This document shows positions 8,801 through 16,264 of a DNA stretch of 60,501 bases, piece after piece. Position 1 is the stretch's first letter, and each line of letters starts with the position of its first letter. The notes under the pieces were generated by a model. That model was not told the origin of the DNA and did not search any database. It saw nothing but the letters and a program-made list of their open reading frames with translations. This stretch comes from Frankia sp. QA3 (GTDB taxonomy: Bacteria; Actinomycetota; Actinomycetes; Frankiales; Frankiaceae), in the NCBI RefSeq assembly GCF_000262465.1, contig NZ_CM001489.1, positions 1,498,633 to 1,559,133 of the forward strand. The letters are read 5' to 3'. Made by a program: the position numbers and the translations under genes.

Positions 8801-11800
8801 TCGGCGCGTCCGTCGTCGGGCGCCAGCTCGCCAAGCCGGCGTTCGAGCAGGACGATCAGCCAGTCGAGCGCGCCGAGCCGGTCGTCGTGACGCGCCGCCG
8901 CGTCCGGCTCGCTCGGGCGGTCCCGCGCCGCGTTCTGGGCGTACAGGCGGACGGCGAGGTTCACGGCGACGGTGAGCAGCACCTCGACATCCCGGCCGTC
9001 GACGTCGGGCGGCAGCAGGGCCAGCGCGGCCACGGCGAGCGCGAAGGCCACCCCGACCGGGGGACGACCCCGCGGTCCGGCGTCCGCGTCGGGATCGCCA
9101 TCCCCGGCCTGGGCGTCGTGGCGGTGGTAGGCCCTGTCCAGGTCGAAGGCGATCGCGGCACCGACCCGCCACCGTCCGTCGTCCGGGACGACTCCCGCGG
9201 CCGCCTCGGCGGCGTGCGCGTCCATGACCGCGCCCTTGGCGCGAAGCAGGGCGAGGTGTTCCGCCGCGGGCGGGAGCGCCGCCGCCTGCGCGTTGCCGGC
9301 CGGGACGACGGCGGGCCCGGCCCCTGCCCCGACGGCGGTGTAGCCGACGGCGGGAGCCTCGTCCGCGTCCAACCGCGCGATGGTCGGGATGGCGTTCAGT
9401 AGGAGCCGCTCCACCTCGGGCGCGCGGGTGGTGTAGAAGGCGAGGGTCGCGAGCTGCGCGATCAGCACACCGCGGCGGCGCAGCTCCGCGGCCGCGGCCG
9501 GCCCACCCACCTGCTGCGCCCGGGTCAGGAACTCCAGTCGCTGGCGGTAGGCCGCCGCGGACCGGTAGTCGCGCCGGGTCCGGGCCTGGGCCATCCGGGC
9601 CCGCAGCTCCCGCAGCGGGGCCTCGGTCGCGAACTCGGGGGTGATCAGGTAGAGGTCGACGAACGTGTCGAGATCGTCCGTCCACGCCAGGCCCTCCGCG
9701 AGCAGACCCGCATCCAGCTCGCGCGGGGCCGGCCCGTCCTGGTCCTCCCGTTCACCACGCGGTTGCTCGGCGCCCGCGTCGCGCTCGCCGCGCGCCCGGC
9801 TGAGATGGACGAACAGGGACGATCGCACGGGGTCGTCGTGCGGGATCGCGGCCAACGCGCGTTCCCACAGCGCGATCGCCTCGTCGAGGTCGCCGCGCGG
9901 CCCGTCGGACGGCGGCTCGTCGGACGGCGGCCCGTCGGACGGCGGCCCGTCGGACGTCTGACGCTCGGACGCTGCCCGCCCGCCGCCGGATCCGTCACCC
10001 GTGGTGGTCCCGGCCGCCGTGTCGACGGCGAGGCGATGCCGCCGCCACAGGGCACCCGCCAGGTTGGCCTGTGCCTTCCAGCGGTCGGCGACGTCGAGCG
10101 GCGGGCCGTCGAGCGGTGCCCGCAGCAGGGCGATGGCCTCCGCCAGGGCGGCGGCCTCGCCGGTCTGATCGAACCGGGCCAGCAGTGCGCCGCCGAGGCT
10201 CGCCTGCCGGGTGGGCAGCCTGAGATGGTCCGCCGGGGTGGCGTCGAGCGCCGATCGCAGCACGTCGAGGGCCGGGTCGAGGGCCCTCGGGTCGCCGGAG
10301 CGCGTGTGCTCGGCGAGCAGGCTCTGACCGAGGTTGTGCAGGATCATGCCCCGCTGCGGATCGTCCGGGCCGACGGCCGCCAGCGCGGCCCGACCGAGCG
10401 CGATGGCCCGATCGAGATCGGCCCGCTCCCCGCGATGCCGGTAGCGGTCGTACAGCGCGTCCCCGAGGTTCATCAGGGCGGTCGCCCGCCACGCGGCGTC
10501 CGGGGGGAGGCCCTCCAACGCGGTCTGCAGCAGTGGGATGGCCGCGTACAGGTCCGCGGCGGTCGCTGTCTGCGCCGCCCGGGTCCGCAGTGCCAGGCCG
10601 AGGTTGGACAGCCAGCCGGCTCGACGAGGGTGGTCGTCCGCGATGCCGTCGAGCGCCGCCCGCCAGCCGTCGATGGCCCTGCCGAGGTCGGCGACGTCCC
10701 CGCCCAGCTCGAACCGGATCCGGTACAGGTCGGCGAGGTCGGAGAGGTCCGACCGGCGGTCGGGGTCGGCCGCATCGGCGCCGCCGGCGTCGAGGAGCCC
10801 ACCGGCGAGCCGGATCGCCTCGTCGACGTCGGCGCGTTCGCGGGTCCGCTCCGCCCGCGCCGTCAGCCGCGCCACCAGCTCCCGCCGCCCGCCGTCCCCG
10901 CCGTCCCCGCCGTCCCCGGCGGGCGAGGCGGTCACCAGCTCCCGCAGGCGGTCAATCGTCTCGTCGGGGCCGTCCGGTGCGCCGCCGTCGCGCAGCCGCA
11001 GGAGCAGGTCCAGAGCGTCGCGGTACTCCGCGTGCCACTGCGTGCCGACCGGCTCGAGCCGCACCGCGCGGCGCTGGGCCGCGACGGCCTCGTCCAGATC
11101 CGCCGCGTCCCGGCCTCGCCCGAACCTGACCCGCAGCGCCGCGGCGTGCAGGGACAGGAACACGGCCTGGTCGGCGTCGGGGCCCTCACCGGCCGCGCGG
11201 GCGGCCCGCAGCTCGGCCCGCTGCCGCCCGACGGCGATCAGCTCGTCGAGGTCGGCGGACGCGTCGTCGGCGGTGAAGCGATCCCACAACGCGGACCAGA
11301 GGTTCGTCAACGCGTCGAACCGGTCGGCGCCGGCCGCCGCGAGGGCCTGGCGGCTGGTGGCGATCGACGCGTCGAGGTCGTCGCGTCCGCCGGTCCGTTC
11401 GTGGCGCAGGTGCAGGGTGGCGCCGAGGCTGATCAGCCGCCCCGGCCGATCCGCGTCGTCGGGGGCGCTCGCGGCGAGGGCCTGGCGCAGCAGGGCGATC
11501 GAGGTGTCCAGATCGGCCGCCGTCTCGTCGCGAACGAACCGCATCCGCAGGGCGTAGCTGAGGTTGGTCAGGCTGCGGGGCCGATCGGGATGACCCGGCG
11601 GGCTCGCCGCCACCGCCGCGCCCGCCACGACGATCGCCTCGTCCAGGTCGGCGGACTCGCCGGTCGCCTGGAAGCGGGTCAGCAGCATGCCGGCGAGGTT
11701 CGACAGGGGCAGCACGTCCCCAGCCCCGCCGCCGGGGCGGGCGGCCAGCGCGCGACCGAGCGTGATCGCCTCGTCGAGGCGCTCGGGCTCCCCGTGACGG

Positions 11801-12384
11801 TTGGACCGTCCCTCCAGCAGCACCGCGAGATCGGCCACCTGGGCCCGCTGGTCGTACGCGTGCGCGGGCAGGACCTTCACCAGCCGCGGTGCCGCCTCGA
11901 CGGCGGCGGCCAGCCGGGTCGGATCGTCCACGGTGAGCGCCCGTGCCACCAGGCGGATCAGCTCCCAGCCGGCCGTGTCCGGGCCCGCAACGGCCGTGGG
12001 GTCGGGTGGCGCCGGATCGCCGCCCGGACCCGCCGCGAGGGCCGGCGAGCGCAGCTCGGCGGGGACGCGGGCCGGATCGACCCGGGCGACGGCGGCGAGC
12101 AGGGTCCAGGCCGCCGCGCGGTCGGCCGTCCCGGCGTCGAGGGGCAGTTCCAGATACCGGTACCAGTGCAGCCGGCCGACCGTGGCCGCGGCGTCGAGGG
12201 AACGCCCGCGACGCAGGTCGAGCGCACCCGTCCGGGTGCGCAATCCGCGCAGGACGCGGGCGGCTTCGGCCGCGGCGTCGTCGGCGAGGATCAGGGAGGC
12301 GTCGCCCTGGCGCAGGTACGCGCCGATCCTGCGGCGCAGCCGCCGCCCCAGCCGAGAGACGGTAGGACTTCCACCGACCATCAT
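5851..12384 (-). CDS. Giant TPR protein with C-terminal CHAT caspase-like protease
   Basis: The protein is 2177 residues from ATG 12384, chosen because GGGAG lies 6 bases upstream; GTG 12387 is the alternative. Most of the chain is TPR-like repeats of the form DLDEAIALGRAALAA...R...L.NLG.AL..R. A CHAT domain fills roughly the last 280 residues: the His of HFSCHG (about residue 2046) and the Cys of LSACKTATG (about 2086) form the expected clan-CD dyad, followed by GTLWSVDS. Low-complexity Gly/Ala/Asp/His inserts precede the CHAT domain. CHAT proteins are caspase/separase-related proteases that act as effectors in bacterial conflict systems; the TPR array would be the sensor or scaffold. It heads a three-gene minus-strand operon. 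No STAND ATPase is fused here, so activation may depend on a partner. Confidence 0.88.
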   Translation of the reverse strand: MMVGGSPTVSRLGRRLRRRIGAYLRQGDASLILADDAAAEAARVLRGLRTRTGALDLRRGRSLDAAATVGRLHWYRYLELPLDAGTADRAAAWTLLAAVARVDPARVPAELRSPALAAGPGGDPAPPDPTAVAGPDTAGWELIRLVARALTVDDPTRLAAAVEAAPRLVKVLPAHAYDQRAQVADLAVLLEGRSNRHGEPERLDEAITLGRALAARPGGGAGDVLPLSNLAGMLLTRFQATGESADLDEAIVVAGAAVAASPPGHPDRPRSLTNLSYALRMRFVRDETAADLDTSIALLRQALAASAPDDADRPGRLISLGATLHLRHERTGGRDDLDASIATSRQALAAAGADRFDALTNLWSALWDRFTADDASADLDELIAVGRQRAELRAARAAGEGPDADQAVFLSLHAAALRVRFGRGRDAADLDEAVAAQRRAVRLEPVGTQWHAEYRDALDLLLRLRDGGAPDGPDETIDRLRELVTASPAGDGGDGGDGGRRELVARLTARAERTRERADVDEAIRLAGGLLDAGGADAADPDRRSDLSDLADLYRIRFELGGDVADLGRAIDGWRAALDGIADDHPRRAGWLSNLGLALRTRAAQTATAADLYAAIPLLQTALEGLPPDAAWRATALMNLGDALYDRYRHRGERADLDRAIALGRAALAAVGPDDPQRGMILHNLGQSLLAEHTRSGDPRALDPALDVLRSALDATPADHLRLPTRQASLGGALLARFDQTGEAAALAEAIALLRAPLDGPPLDVADRWKAQANLAGALWRRHRLAVDTAAGTTTGDGSGGGRAASERQTSDGPPSDGPPSDEPPSDGPRGDLDEAIALWERALAAIPHDDPVRSSLFVHLSRARGERDAGAEQPRGEREDQDGPAPRELDAGLLAEGLAWTDDLDTFVDLYLITPEFATEAPLRELRARMAQARTRRDYRSAAAYRQRLEFLTRAQQVGGPAAAAELRRRGVLIAQLATLAFYTTRAPEVERLLLNAIPTIARLDADEAPAVGYTAVGAGAGPAVVPAGNAQAAALPPAAEHLALLRAKGAVMDAHAAEAAAGVVPDDGRWRVGAAIAFDLDRAYHRHDAQAGDGDPDADAGPRGRPPVGVAFALAVAALALLPPDVDGRDVEVLLTVAVNLAVRLYAQNAARDRPSEPDAAARHDDRLGALDWLIVLLERRLGELAPDDGRAEALATLVDALSDRYDQTRHAADLDRLVEVLTELAGLLPAGHPNTADCEAGLADAAASRFDVSRDPVDLDTAIERYQRALDALPAADPARDELRRRLAEILLRRFRHAGRIADVNAAVELYEQLVDGAAAGTEHRPMILSGFATALRQRHDLTRREADIDTAIAAGRAAIEAAPAGGPDRPGLLSALARSLRARYIQSGRPDDIDGAIDLGRAALDATPPAHPDRPGYASDLAQSLINRIGIVGSGAAETAEELRAQVTDAPTARERSQAQLMLARWFRPDVDRDADIGAAIDLYRQAIAASPTDDPDHAHYLSGLAAVLRRRLARADTPADTPDADAALDAMLGAVQVAHPGDPQRAAMLLNLGLTWAGRAEQTGSPTDQAVAVGYLREAATAPTAPSHLRLSAAEAWGRGAARAGEPAVAVDAYAVALARLIETTWEGRDRPHQEQQLAARAELARDAAALAVEAGAPARAVELLEQGRAVLWGQLLNLRGDLGRLAQRAPALHAELERVRAELDGPPTAADAEDVGRAAERRIGLAQRWEELVARVRGLDGFDGFLRPVPAEALLPAAADGPVVVVNLSRRRCDALLVRPGGVSALALPRLDAREAAERAQEYVDALHRVDDARQAHEAAWRAARTGGGVAARQGAQQAERELLRARTAAETLTTGVLEWLWDVVAEPVLTALGFRDAPAGAGAGAGAGDGDDHGDGDDHGDGDGDGSWPRLWWCPTGPLALLPLHGAGHHQRPTRGAPRTVIDRVVSSYTPTLRALLQARGSDAATAATAVHGSPRLLAVALEETPGQPRLPGAAEELAMLAERFDDRRLTVLRGPAATRAAVERELATHRWVHFSCHGNQDLAEPAAGGLALHDGVLTVADVGRRRYVGEFAALSACKTATGGVSLADEAITLASALHHMGYRHVLGTLWSVDSAETTSLFRDVYGGLTVDGVPRPALAALALHRAVLRLRDDHRLEPGAWTPFTHTGP
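6648..6730. repeat. Simple-sequence repeat inside the CHAT gene
   Basis: Short tandem units (GTCGCC/GTGGTC hexamers, then five or so CCGGCA hexamers) encode a Gly-Ala run and a Gly-Asp-His-rich linker just before the CHAT domain. Unit number can change by slippage in multiples of three or six without breaking the frame, so linker length is probably variable between strains. Confidence 0.75.
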
Positions 12385-12727
12385 CACCTGCTCCCGTCGC
12401 GCGCCGGATCGCCGGCCGGCCGCGGTGACGTCGCGTTCCGTCTCAGGGTAGAGCCGGATCAGTCATGTTTTGGCCGGCGCGCGCCGACGGGGGCGACAGC
12501 GGGGGCGCGGGGGCCGTCGGCACCCTCGACGCGGCCGGACCCGGGGGCGCCGGTGGTCGAGCGACGACGACGCGGGCGCTGTCCGACCTTGTTCGACAAC
12601 GTCGCGACTCGGGTGCATGGTGCCGCCATGTACCCGAATGCCCTGGTAGGGCGTAGGCTGAGTGAGTACTCAACCAAGCGTTCGGCCGGTGGTGGCCGGG
12701 CGTTCTGACGTGGGATCGGAGACGGCG
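12385..12727. other. Divergent intergenic region between CHAT operon and SDR gene
   Basis: No protein gene is seen. The region must hold the promoter of the minus-strand CHAT operon and that of the plus-strand SDR gene. The only clear site is the palindrome at 12659-12672. Confidence 0.5.
12659..12672. promoter_or_regulatory. Candidate TetR-family operator
   Basis: TGAGTGAGTACTCA contains the perfect 8-bp palindrome GAGTACTC and lies 56 bp upstream of the SDR start. A TetR-family repressor gene follows the SDR gene, so autoregulation of the pair through this site is plausible. Actinobacterial TetR operators of the TGAGTACTCA type are common. This is inference from sequence and position. Confidence 0.45.
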
Positions 12728-13543
12728 ATGAGCGGTCGGGTGGCGGGCAAGGTCGCGTTAGTGACGGGGGCGGCGCGCGGGCAGGGACGGGCGGACGCAC
12801 TCCGGCTGGCGGAGGAGGGCGCCGACGTGATCGTGGTCGACGTGTGCGCGCCCCTGCCGAGCGTGGACTACCTTTCCGCGACCCCGGAGGATCTGGCGGA
12901 GACGGTCTCGCTGATCGAGAAGACCGGGCGTCGAGTAGTGTCCGGGATCGTGGACGTCCGCGACCTGGAGGCCCTGCGTCGCATCGTCGATGACGGCGCG
13001 GCGCAGCTCGGTCGGCTCGACGTCGTCGTCGCCAACGCGGGGATCTGCGTTCCGCGGGCGTGGGACAAGGTGACCCCGCAGATCTACGAGGACACGATCA
13101 GCACGAACGTCACCGGGGTGTGGAACACGGTGATGGTCGGCGCGCCGCATCTCGTGCGGGCCGGCGGGGGATCGATCATCCTGATCAGCTCGGCGGCGGG
13201 GCTGAAGGTGCAGCCGTTCATGGTGCCGTACACGACCAGCAAGTTCGCGGTGCGCGGCATGGCGAAGGCGTTCGCGGCGGAGCTGGGCCAGCACCACATC
13301 CGGGTCAACAGCGTGCACCCGACCGGCGTGAACACGCCGATGGGCACCGGCGACATGAAGGCGCGGATCGACGAGGCGATCGCCGGCTACGACCGGCTCG
13401 GCCCGATGTTCATGAACCTGCTGCCGGTCGACGGCACCGAGCCGGCGGACGTCGCCGACACCGTGCTGTTCCTGGCCTCGGACGAGTCGAGGTTCATCAC
13501 CGCGCACGAGATCGCCCCCGACGCCGGCAACACCGAGTTCTGA
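12728..13543 (+). CDS. SDR-family oxidoreductase, mycofactocin-coupled type
   Basis: A 271-residue Rossmann-fold dehydrogenase. It has the cofactor loop TGAARGQGR, DVRD, NAGIC, the catalytic Ser in ISSAAG, YTTSK (Tyr about residue 168, Lys four later) and the C-terminal HP-TGVNTPM. The TGAARGQGR loop, the inserted 'YLSATPEDLAETV' block and the overall layout are those of the SDR subfamily thought to keep a tightly bound nicotinamide cofactor re-oxidised through mycofactocin. The ATG at 12728 is preferred over the in-frame ATG 66 bp upstream because GGAGACGG lies just before it and family members start at M-x-GRV-GKVA. The substrate is unknown, probably a secondary alcohol or carbonyl. A TetR gene follows 53 bp downstream. 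Confidence 0.85.
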   Translation: MSGRVAGKVALVTGAARGQGRADALRLAEEGADVIVVDVCAPLPSVDYLSATPEDLAETVSLIEKTGRRVVSGIVDVRDLEALRRIVDDGAAQLGRLDVVVANAGICVPRAWDKVTPQIYEDTISTNVTGVWNTVMVGAPHLVRAGGGSIILISSAAGLKVQPFMVPYTTSKFAVRGMAKAFAAELGQHHIRVNSVHPTGVNTPMGTGDMKARIDEAIAGYDRLGPMFMNLLPVDGTEPADVADTVLFLASDESRFITAHEIAPDAGNTEF

Positions 13544-13596
13544 GACCGAGGTCCGAGGTGGGGCGCGGTGAGCGGGGCGCGGGCGCGGGCCGGGCG

Positions 13597-14220
13597 ATGA
13601 CGCCGGGCGCGGGCCCGGCGGAGGACCCCGAGCTCACCGCGCGGGAGCGCATCCTGGCCGCCGCGGAGGTGCTGTTCGCCGAGCACCGGTTCGACCGGAC
13701 GTCCACCGCCCGGGTCGCCGCGGCGGCCGGCGTGCCGCACGGGCTGATCTTCTACCATTTCAAGACCAAGATGGACCTGCTGCTCGCGGTCGTGCAACGG
13801 GATCGGGTGACCACGCTCGGCGAGCTCGACCTGCCCTCGCCCGAGCGGGCCGATCCCCGCCAGGCGATCGCCGAGCTGTGGCGGCATCTCACCGCCGTGC
13901 TCGGCCGGCCGTCGCCGGTGCATCGCATCGTCCTGCAGGAGCTGGCCGTCCACGAGGAGATCCGGCGGCGGGCGACGGAGAGCACCGATGCCGCCGCGGC
14001 CGTGATCGCCGGCCGGCTCGCCCGGATCTTCGGGCGCGACGCCCCCACACCCGAGCAGGTCGCCGCGGCGCAGCTGCTCACCTTCGCCGCGGCGATGGCA
14101 CCGCTGCTCGACCAGCCCGACCACACCCTCGTCGACCCGGACGCCCTCGCCGCGCTCCTCGTGCGGGGCCTGTCCGCACCAGACCCCGAACCAGACCCCG
14201 AGCCGCCGGCGGTGCCCTGA
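13597..14220 (+). CDS. TetR/AcrR-family transcriptional regulator
   Basis: A 207-residue protein. The N-terminal helix-turn-helix is clear: RERILAAAEVLFAEHRFDRTSTARVAAAAGVPHGLIFYHFKTK at about residues 17-59, with the typical 'FYHF.K..L' recognition end. The C-terminal ligand/dimer domain is helical and unassigned. Start ATG 13597 is in frame; no strong ribosome site is visible, so an upstream start is possible. The C-terminus is an acidic Pro-rich tail (PDPEPDPEPP). It is downstream of and co-directional with the SDR gene, which it probably controls together with itself. Confidence 0.85.
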   Translation: MTPGAGPAEDPELTARERILAAAEVLFAEHRFDRTSTARVAAAAGVPHGLIFYHFKTKMDLLLAVVQRDRVTTLGELDLPSPERADPRQAIAELWRHLTAVLGRPSPVHRIVLQELAVHEEIRRRATESTDAAAAVIAGRLARIFGRDAPTPEQVAAAQLLTFAAAMAPLLDQPDHTLVDPDALAALLVRGLSAPDPEPDPEPPAVP

Positions 14221-14235
14221 GCCGCCGGCGGTGCC
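14200..14235. repeat. 19-bp tandem duplication at a convergent gene junction
   Basis: GAGCCGCCGGCGGTGCC occurs at 14200-14216 and again at 14219-14235. It covers the last codons and stop of the TetR gene and reaches the stop of the ABC ATPase gene. The ABC gene itself ends in three 15-bp repeats (about 14259-14309) that encode A-D-T-S-A units. Confidence 0.7.
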
Positions 14236-14990
14236 TACTGCCCGCCGACCGGCTGGCTTTCGGCGGCTGAGGTGTCGGCGGCTGAGGTGTCGGCGGCTGA
14301 GGTGTCGGCGACGCCGAGCAGGCCCAGCAGCCGGGCGCGGGCCTGCTCGAAGCGCGGGTCCCGGCGGTCGTCGAAGAGCTCGCGGGTCTCGACCTGCTCG
14401 TCGAGGCGGCCGTCGCGCAGGACGATCACCCGGTCGGCCAGTTCGAGCGCCTCGTCGACGTCGTGCGTCACCAGCAGCACGGCCGGGCGGTGCCGCTCGT
14501 GCAGCTGCCTGACCAGGTGATGCATGTGGATGCGGGTCAGCGCGTCGAGGGCGCCGAACGGCTCGTCGAGCAGGAGCAGCTCGGGTTCGCGGACCAGCGC
14601 CCGCGCGAGCGCGACGCGCTGCGCCTCGCCGCCGGACAGCGTCAGCGGCCAGGCCTGGGCATGGTCGGCCAGCCCGACCTCCGCCAGCGCGCGGGTCGCC
14701 TCGTCGCGTCGACGGGACCGCGGCAGACCCAGGGAGACGTTCTGCCACACCCGGCGCCAGGGCAGCAGCCGCGGCTCCTGGAACACCACCGAGCGCAGCG
14801 CCGGCACCTCGATGCTGCCCTCGGTCACCGGGTCGAGCCCGGCCAGGGTGCGCAACAACGTGGTCTTGCCGCCGCCGCTGCGGCCGACCAGCGCCACGAA
14901 CTCCGAGTCGGCGATGGTGAGGTCGAGCCGCTCGAGCACGACGTGCGAGCCGAACGCGCGACGCAGGCCGCGCACCGTGACGGCACTCAT
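14235..14990 (-). CDS. ABC transporter ATP-binding protein, sulfonate/nitrate/taurine type
   Basis: A 251-residue ATPase of the SsuB/TauB/NrtD group. Walker A is GRSGGGKTT (about 36-44), the Q-loop FQEPRLLPW, the signature LSGGEAQRVALARAL, Walker B LLLLDEPFGAL and the H-loop VTHDVDEAL. The last 20 or so residues are a repetitive ADTSA tail outside the domain. The start is 5 bp downstream of the permease stop, so the genes are co-transcribed. In this family the ATPase drives uptake of small organosulfur or related oxyanions; the two luciferase-like monooxygenase genes across the divergent promoter support an organosulfur role. Confidence 0.85.
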   Translation of the reverse strand: MSAVTVRGLRRAFGSHVVLERLDLTIADSEFVALVGRSGGGKTTLLRTLAGLDPVTEGSIEVPALRSVVFQEPRLLPWRRVWQNVSLGLPRSRRRDEATRALAEVGLADHAQAWPLTLSGGEAQRVALARALVREPELLLLDEPFGALDALTRIHMHHLVRQLHERHRPAVLLVTHDVDEALELADRVIVLRDGRLDEQVETRELFDDRRDPRFEQARARLLGLLGVADTSAADTSAADTSAAESQPVGGQ

Positions 14991-14995
14991 CCGCC

Positions 14996-16018
14996 CTACC
15001 TCCCGCGCCAGGCCAGCAGGCGCCGCTCGGCGAGGCGCACGACCATGTCGGTGAGCAGGCCGAGGGCGGCGTACACGACGACGACCATCAGGATCTTCGT
15101 CTGGAACAGCGACTGCGCGTTGTAGATGAGCAGGCCCAGGCCCTTCTGGGCGTTGATCTGCTCGGCGACGACGAGCGCGAGCCAGCTCAGGCCCAGCGAG
15201 TAGCGGACACCGGTGAGGATGCTCGGCGTCGCCCCCGGCAGGACGACGGTCGCGATCAGCCGCAGCCGGTTCAGGCCGAACTGGCGGCCCATCTCCAGCA
15301 GGCGCGGGTCGACCGTGCGCACCCCCGACATCGTGTTGATGTACATCGGCAGCGCCGTGCCGATCCTGATGATCAGGATCTTCGGAGCCTCGTCGACGCC
15401 GAACCAGAGGATGAACAGCGGCAGGGTCACCAGGAAGGGGATCGTCCGCATCATCTGCAGGGTGGCGTCAAGGGCCTCCTCGGCCGGCCGCCACAGGCCG
15501 ACCGCCACGCCCAGGGCGAGGCCCACGCTGATGCCGATCGCCGCGCCCGTCAACGCCCGGCGCACCGACACCCACAGGTTCGACGGCAACTGCCCGTTGT
15601 TCCACAGGGTGACGAACTCGTGGGCGACGTCCCACGGCGCGGGCAGGACCTCCGTCGACCACCAGCTCGCCGAGCTGCCGATCTGCCACAGCGCGATGAG
15701 CAGGATCGGGACGATCGCCCGGCGGACCAGGCTGGGGACCCGCAGCCGCCGGCGCCGGTCCGCGCCGCCGGCGCTGAAGGTCACCCGGCGCCCGCCCACC
15801 GCCGCAGGCGAACCTGCGACGGTGGGCGCGGCGAAGTTCGCCGCGAACTTGGCCCTGTAGGAGGCGATGGCGGCCTCGATCGCCGGGTTCAGCTTCGTGC
15901 TGTAGCTGCCGGGGACGTCGACCTTGCCGGGCAGCAGGCCGGCGGCCTGGAAGGTGTCGGCGATGCCCTGCTGGTCGGTCAGCGCCTTCGGGTCGACGGG
16001 GCCCACGGCTGGACTCAT
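14996..16018 (-). CDS. ABC transporter permease with an SBP-like N-terminal extension
   Basis: A 340-residue protein. Residues from about 90 on are a BPD-transp-1 permease of the SsuC/TauC type: five to six TM helices and the EAA loop (ATVVLPGATPSILTGVRYSLGLSWLALV). The first 80 or so residues are not permease: 'VDPKALTDQQGIADTFQAAGLLPGKVDV' followed by ASYRAKFAANF resembles the C-terminal tail of SsuA/NrtA-type substrate-binding proteins. No substrate-binding protein gene exists in this locus. It looks as though a deletion fused the SBP tail in frame to the permease. No signal peptide is visible. Whether the fused protein works cannot be told. Confidence 0.8.
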   Translation of the reverse strand: MSPAVGPVDPKALTDQQGIADTFQAAGLLPGKVDVPGSYSTKLNPAIEAAIASYRAKFAANFAAPTVAGSPAAVGGRRVTFSAGGADRRRRLRVPSLVRRAIVPILLIALWQIGSSASWWSTEVLPAPWDVAHEFVTLWNNGQLPSNLWVSVRRALTGAAIGISVGLALGVAVGLWRPAEEALDATLQMMRTIPFLVTLPLFILWFGVDEAPKILIIRIGTALPMYINTMSGVRTVDPRLLEMGRQFGLNRLRLIATVVLPGATPSILTGVRYSLGLSWLALVVAEQINAQKGLGLLIYNAQSLFQTKILMVVVVYAALGLLTDMVVRLAERRLLAWRGR

Positions 16019-16097
16019 CCCCGCTGATACATCGAAGCTCTCACATGATCCAATCCCCGGCGTCCCCGGGTTCGGGTGAAGGTTTCATGGCATGACG

Positions 16098-16113
16098 TTT
16101 TTGTCAACAAAAA
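16098..16113. promoter_or_regulatory. AT-rich palindrome in divergent ABC/monooxygenase promoter region
   Basis: TTTTTGTCAACAAAAA is a 7-bp perfect inverted repeat around CA, conspicuous in such GC-rich DNA. It lies 80 bp upstream of the minus-strand permease gene and 151 bp upstream of the plus-strand monooxygenase gene. An operator for a shared regulator is the simplest reading. Confidence 0.45.
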
Positions 16114-16264
16114 GCATAGAGATAGCCGACAAAGTGCTGGCCAGGTTACAGTCCAGGCAAAACGATGAGACGGGCGCGGGTTCCAGCGGTTGATTGCAAG
16201 CTGAGCGTCATGGCCTGATCTGCTGACGAAGTGAACGCGTACCAACGACGATCGAGGGCATCTG

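Noticed and set aside
5512..9402. Very long plus-strand open frame (about 1296 codons) across the CHAT gene
   Set aside because: It is the antisense shadow of a GC-rich gene: Arg/Gly-rich, no domains, no ribosome site, while the minus strand encodes clear TPR and CHAT motifs.
12662..12727. Upstream start for the SDR gene (ATG 12662)
   Set aside because: It would add 22 residues not seen in the family and would overlap the TGAGTGAGTACTCA palindrome; ATG 12728 has a good ribosome site.
13060..13596. N-terminal extension of the TetR gene into the SDR gene
   Set aside because: The extension is Arg/Gly-rich out-of-frame translation of the SDR gene; the HTH begins normally after ATG 13597.
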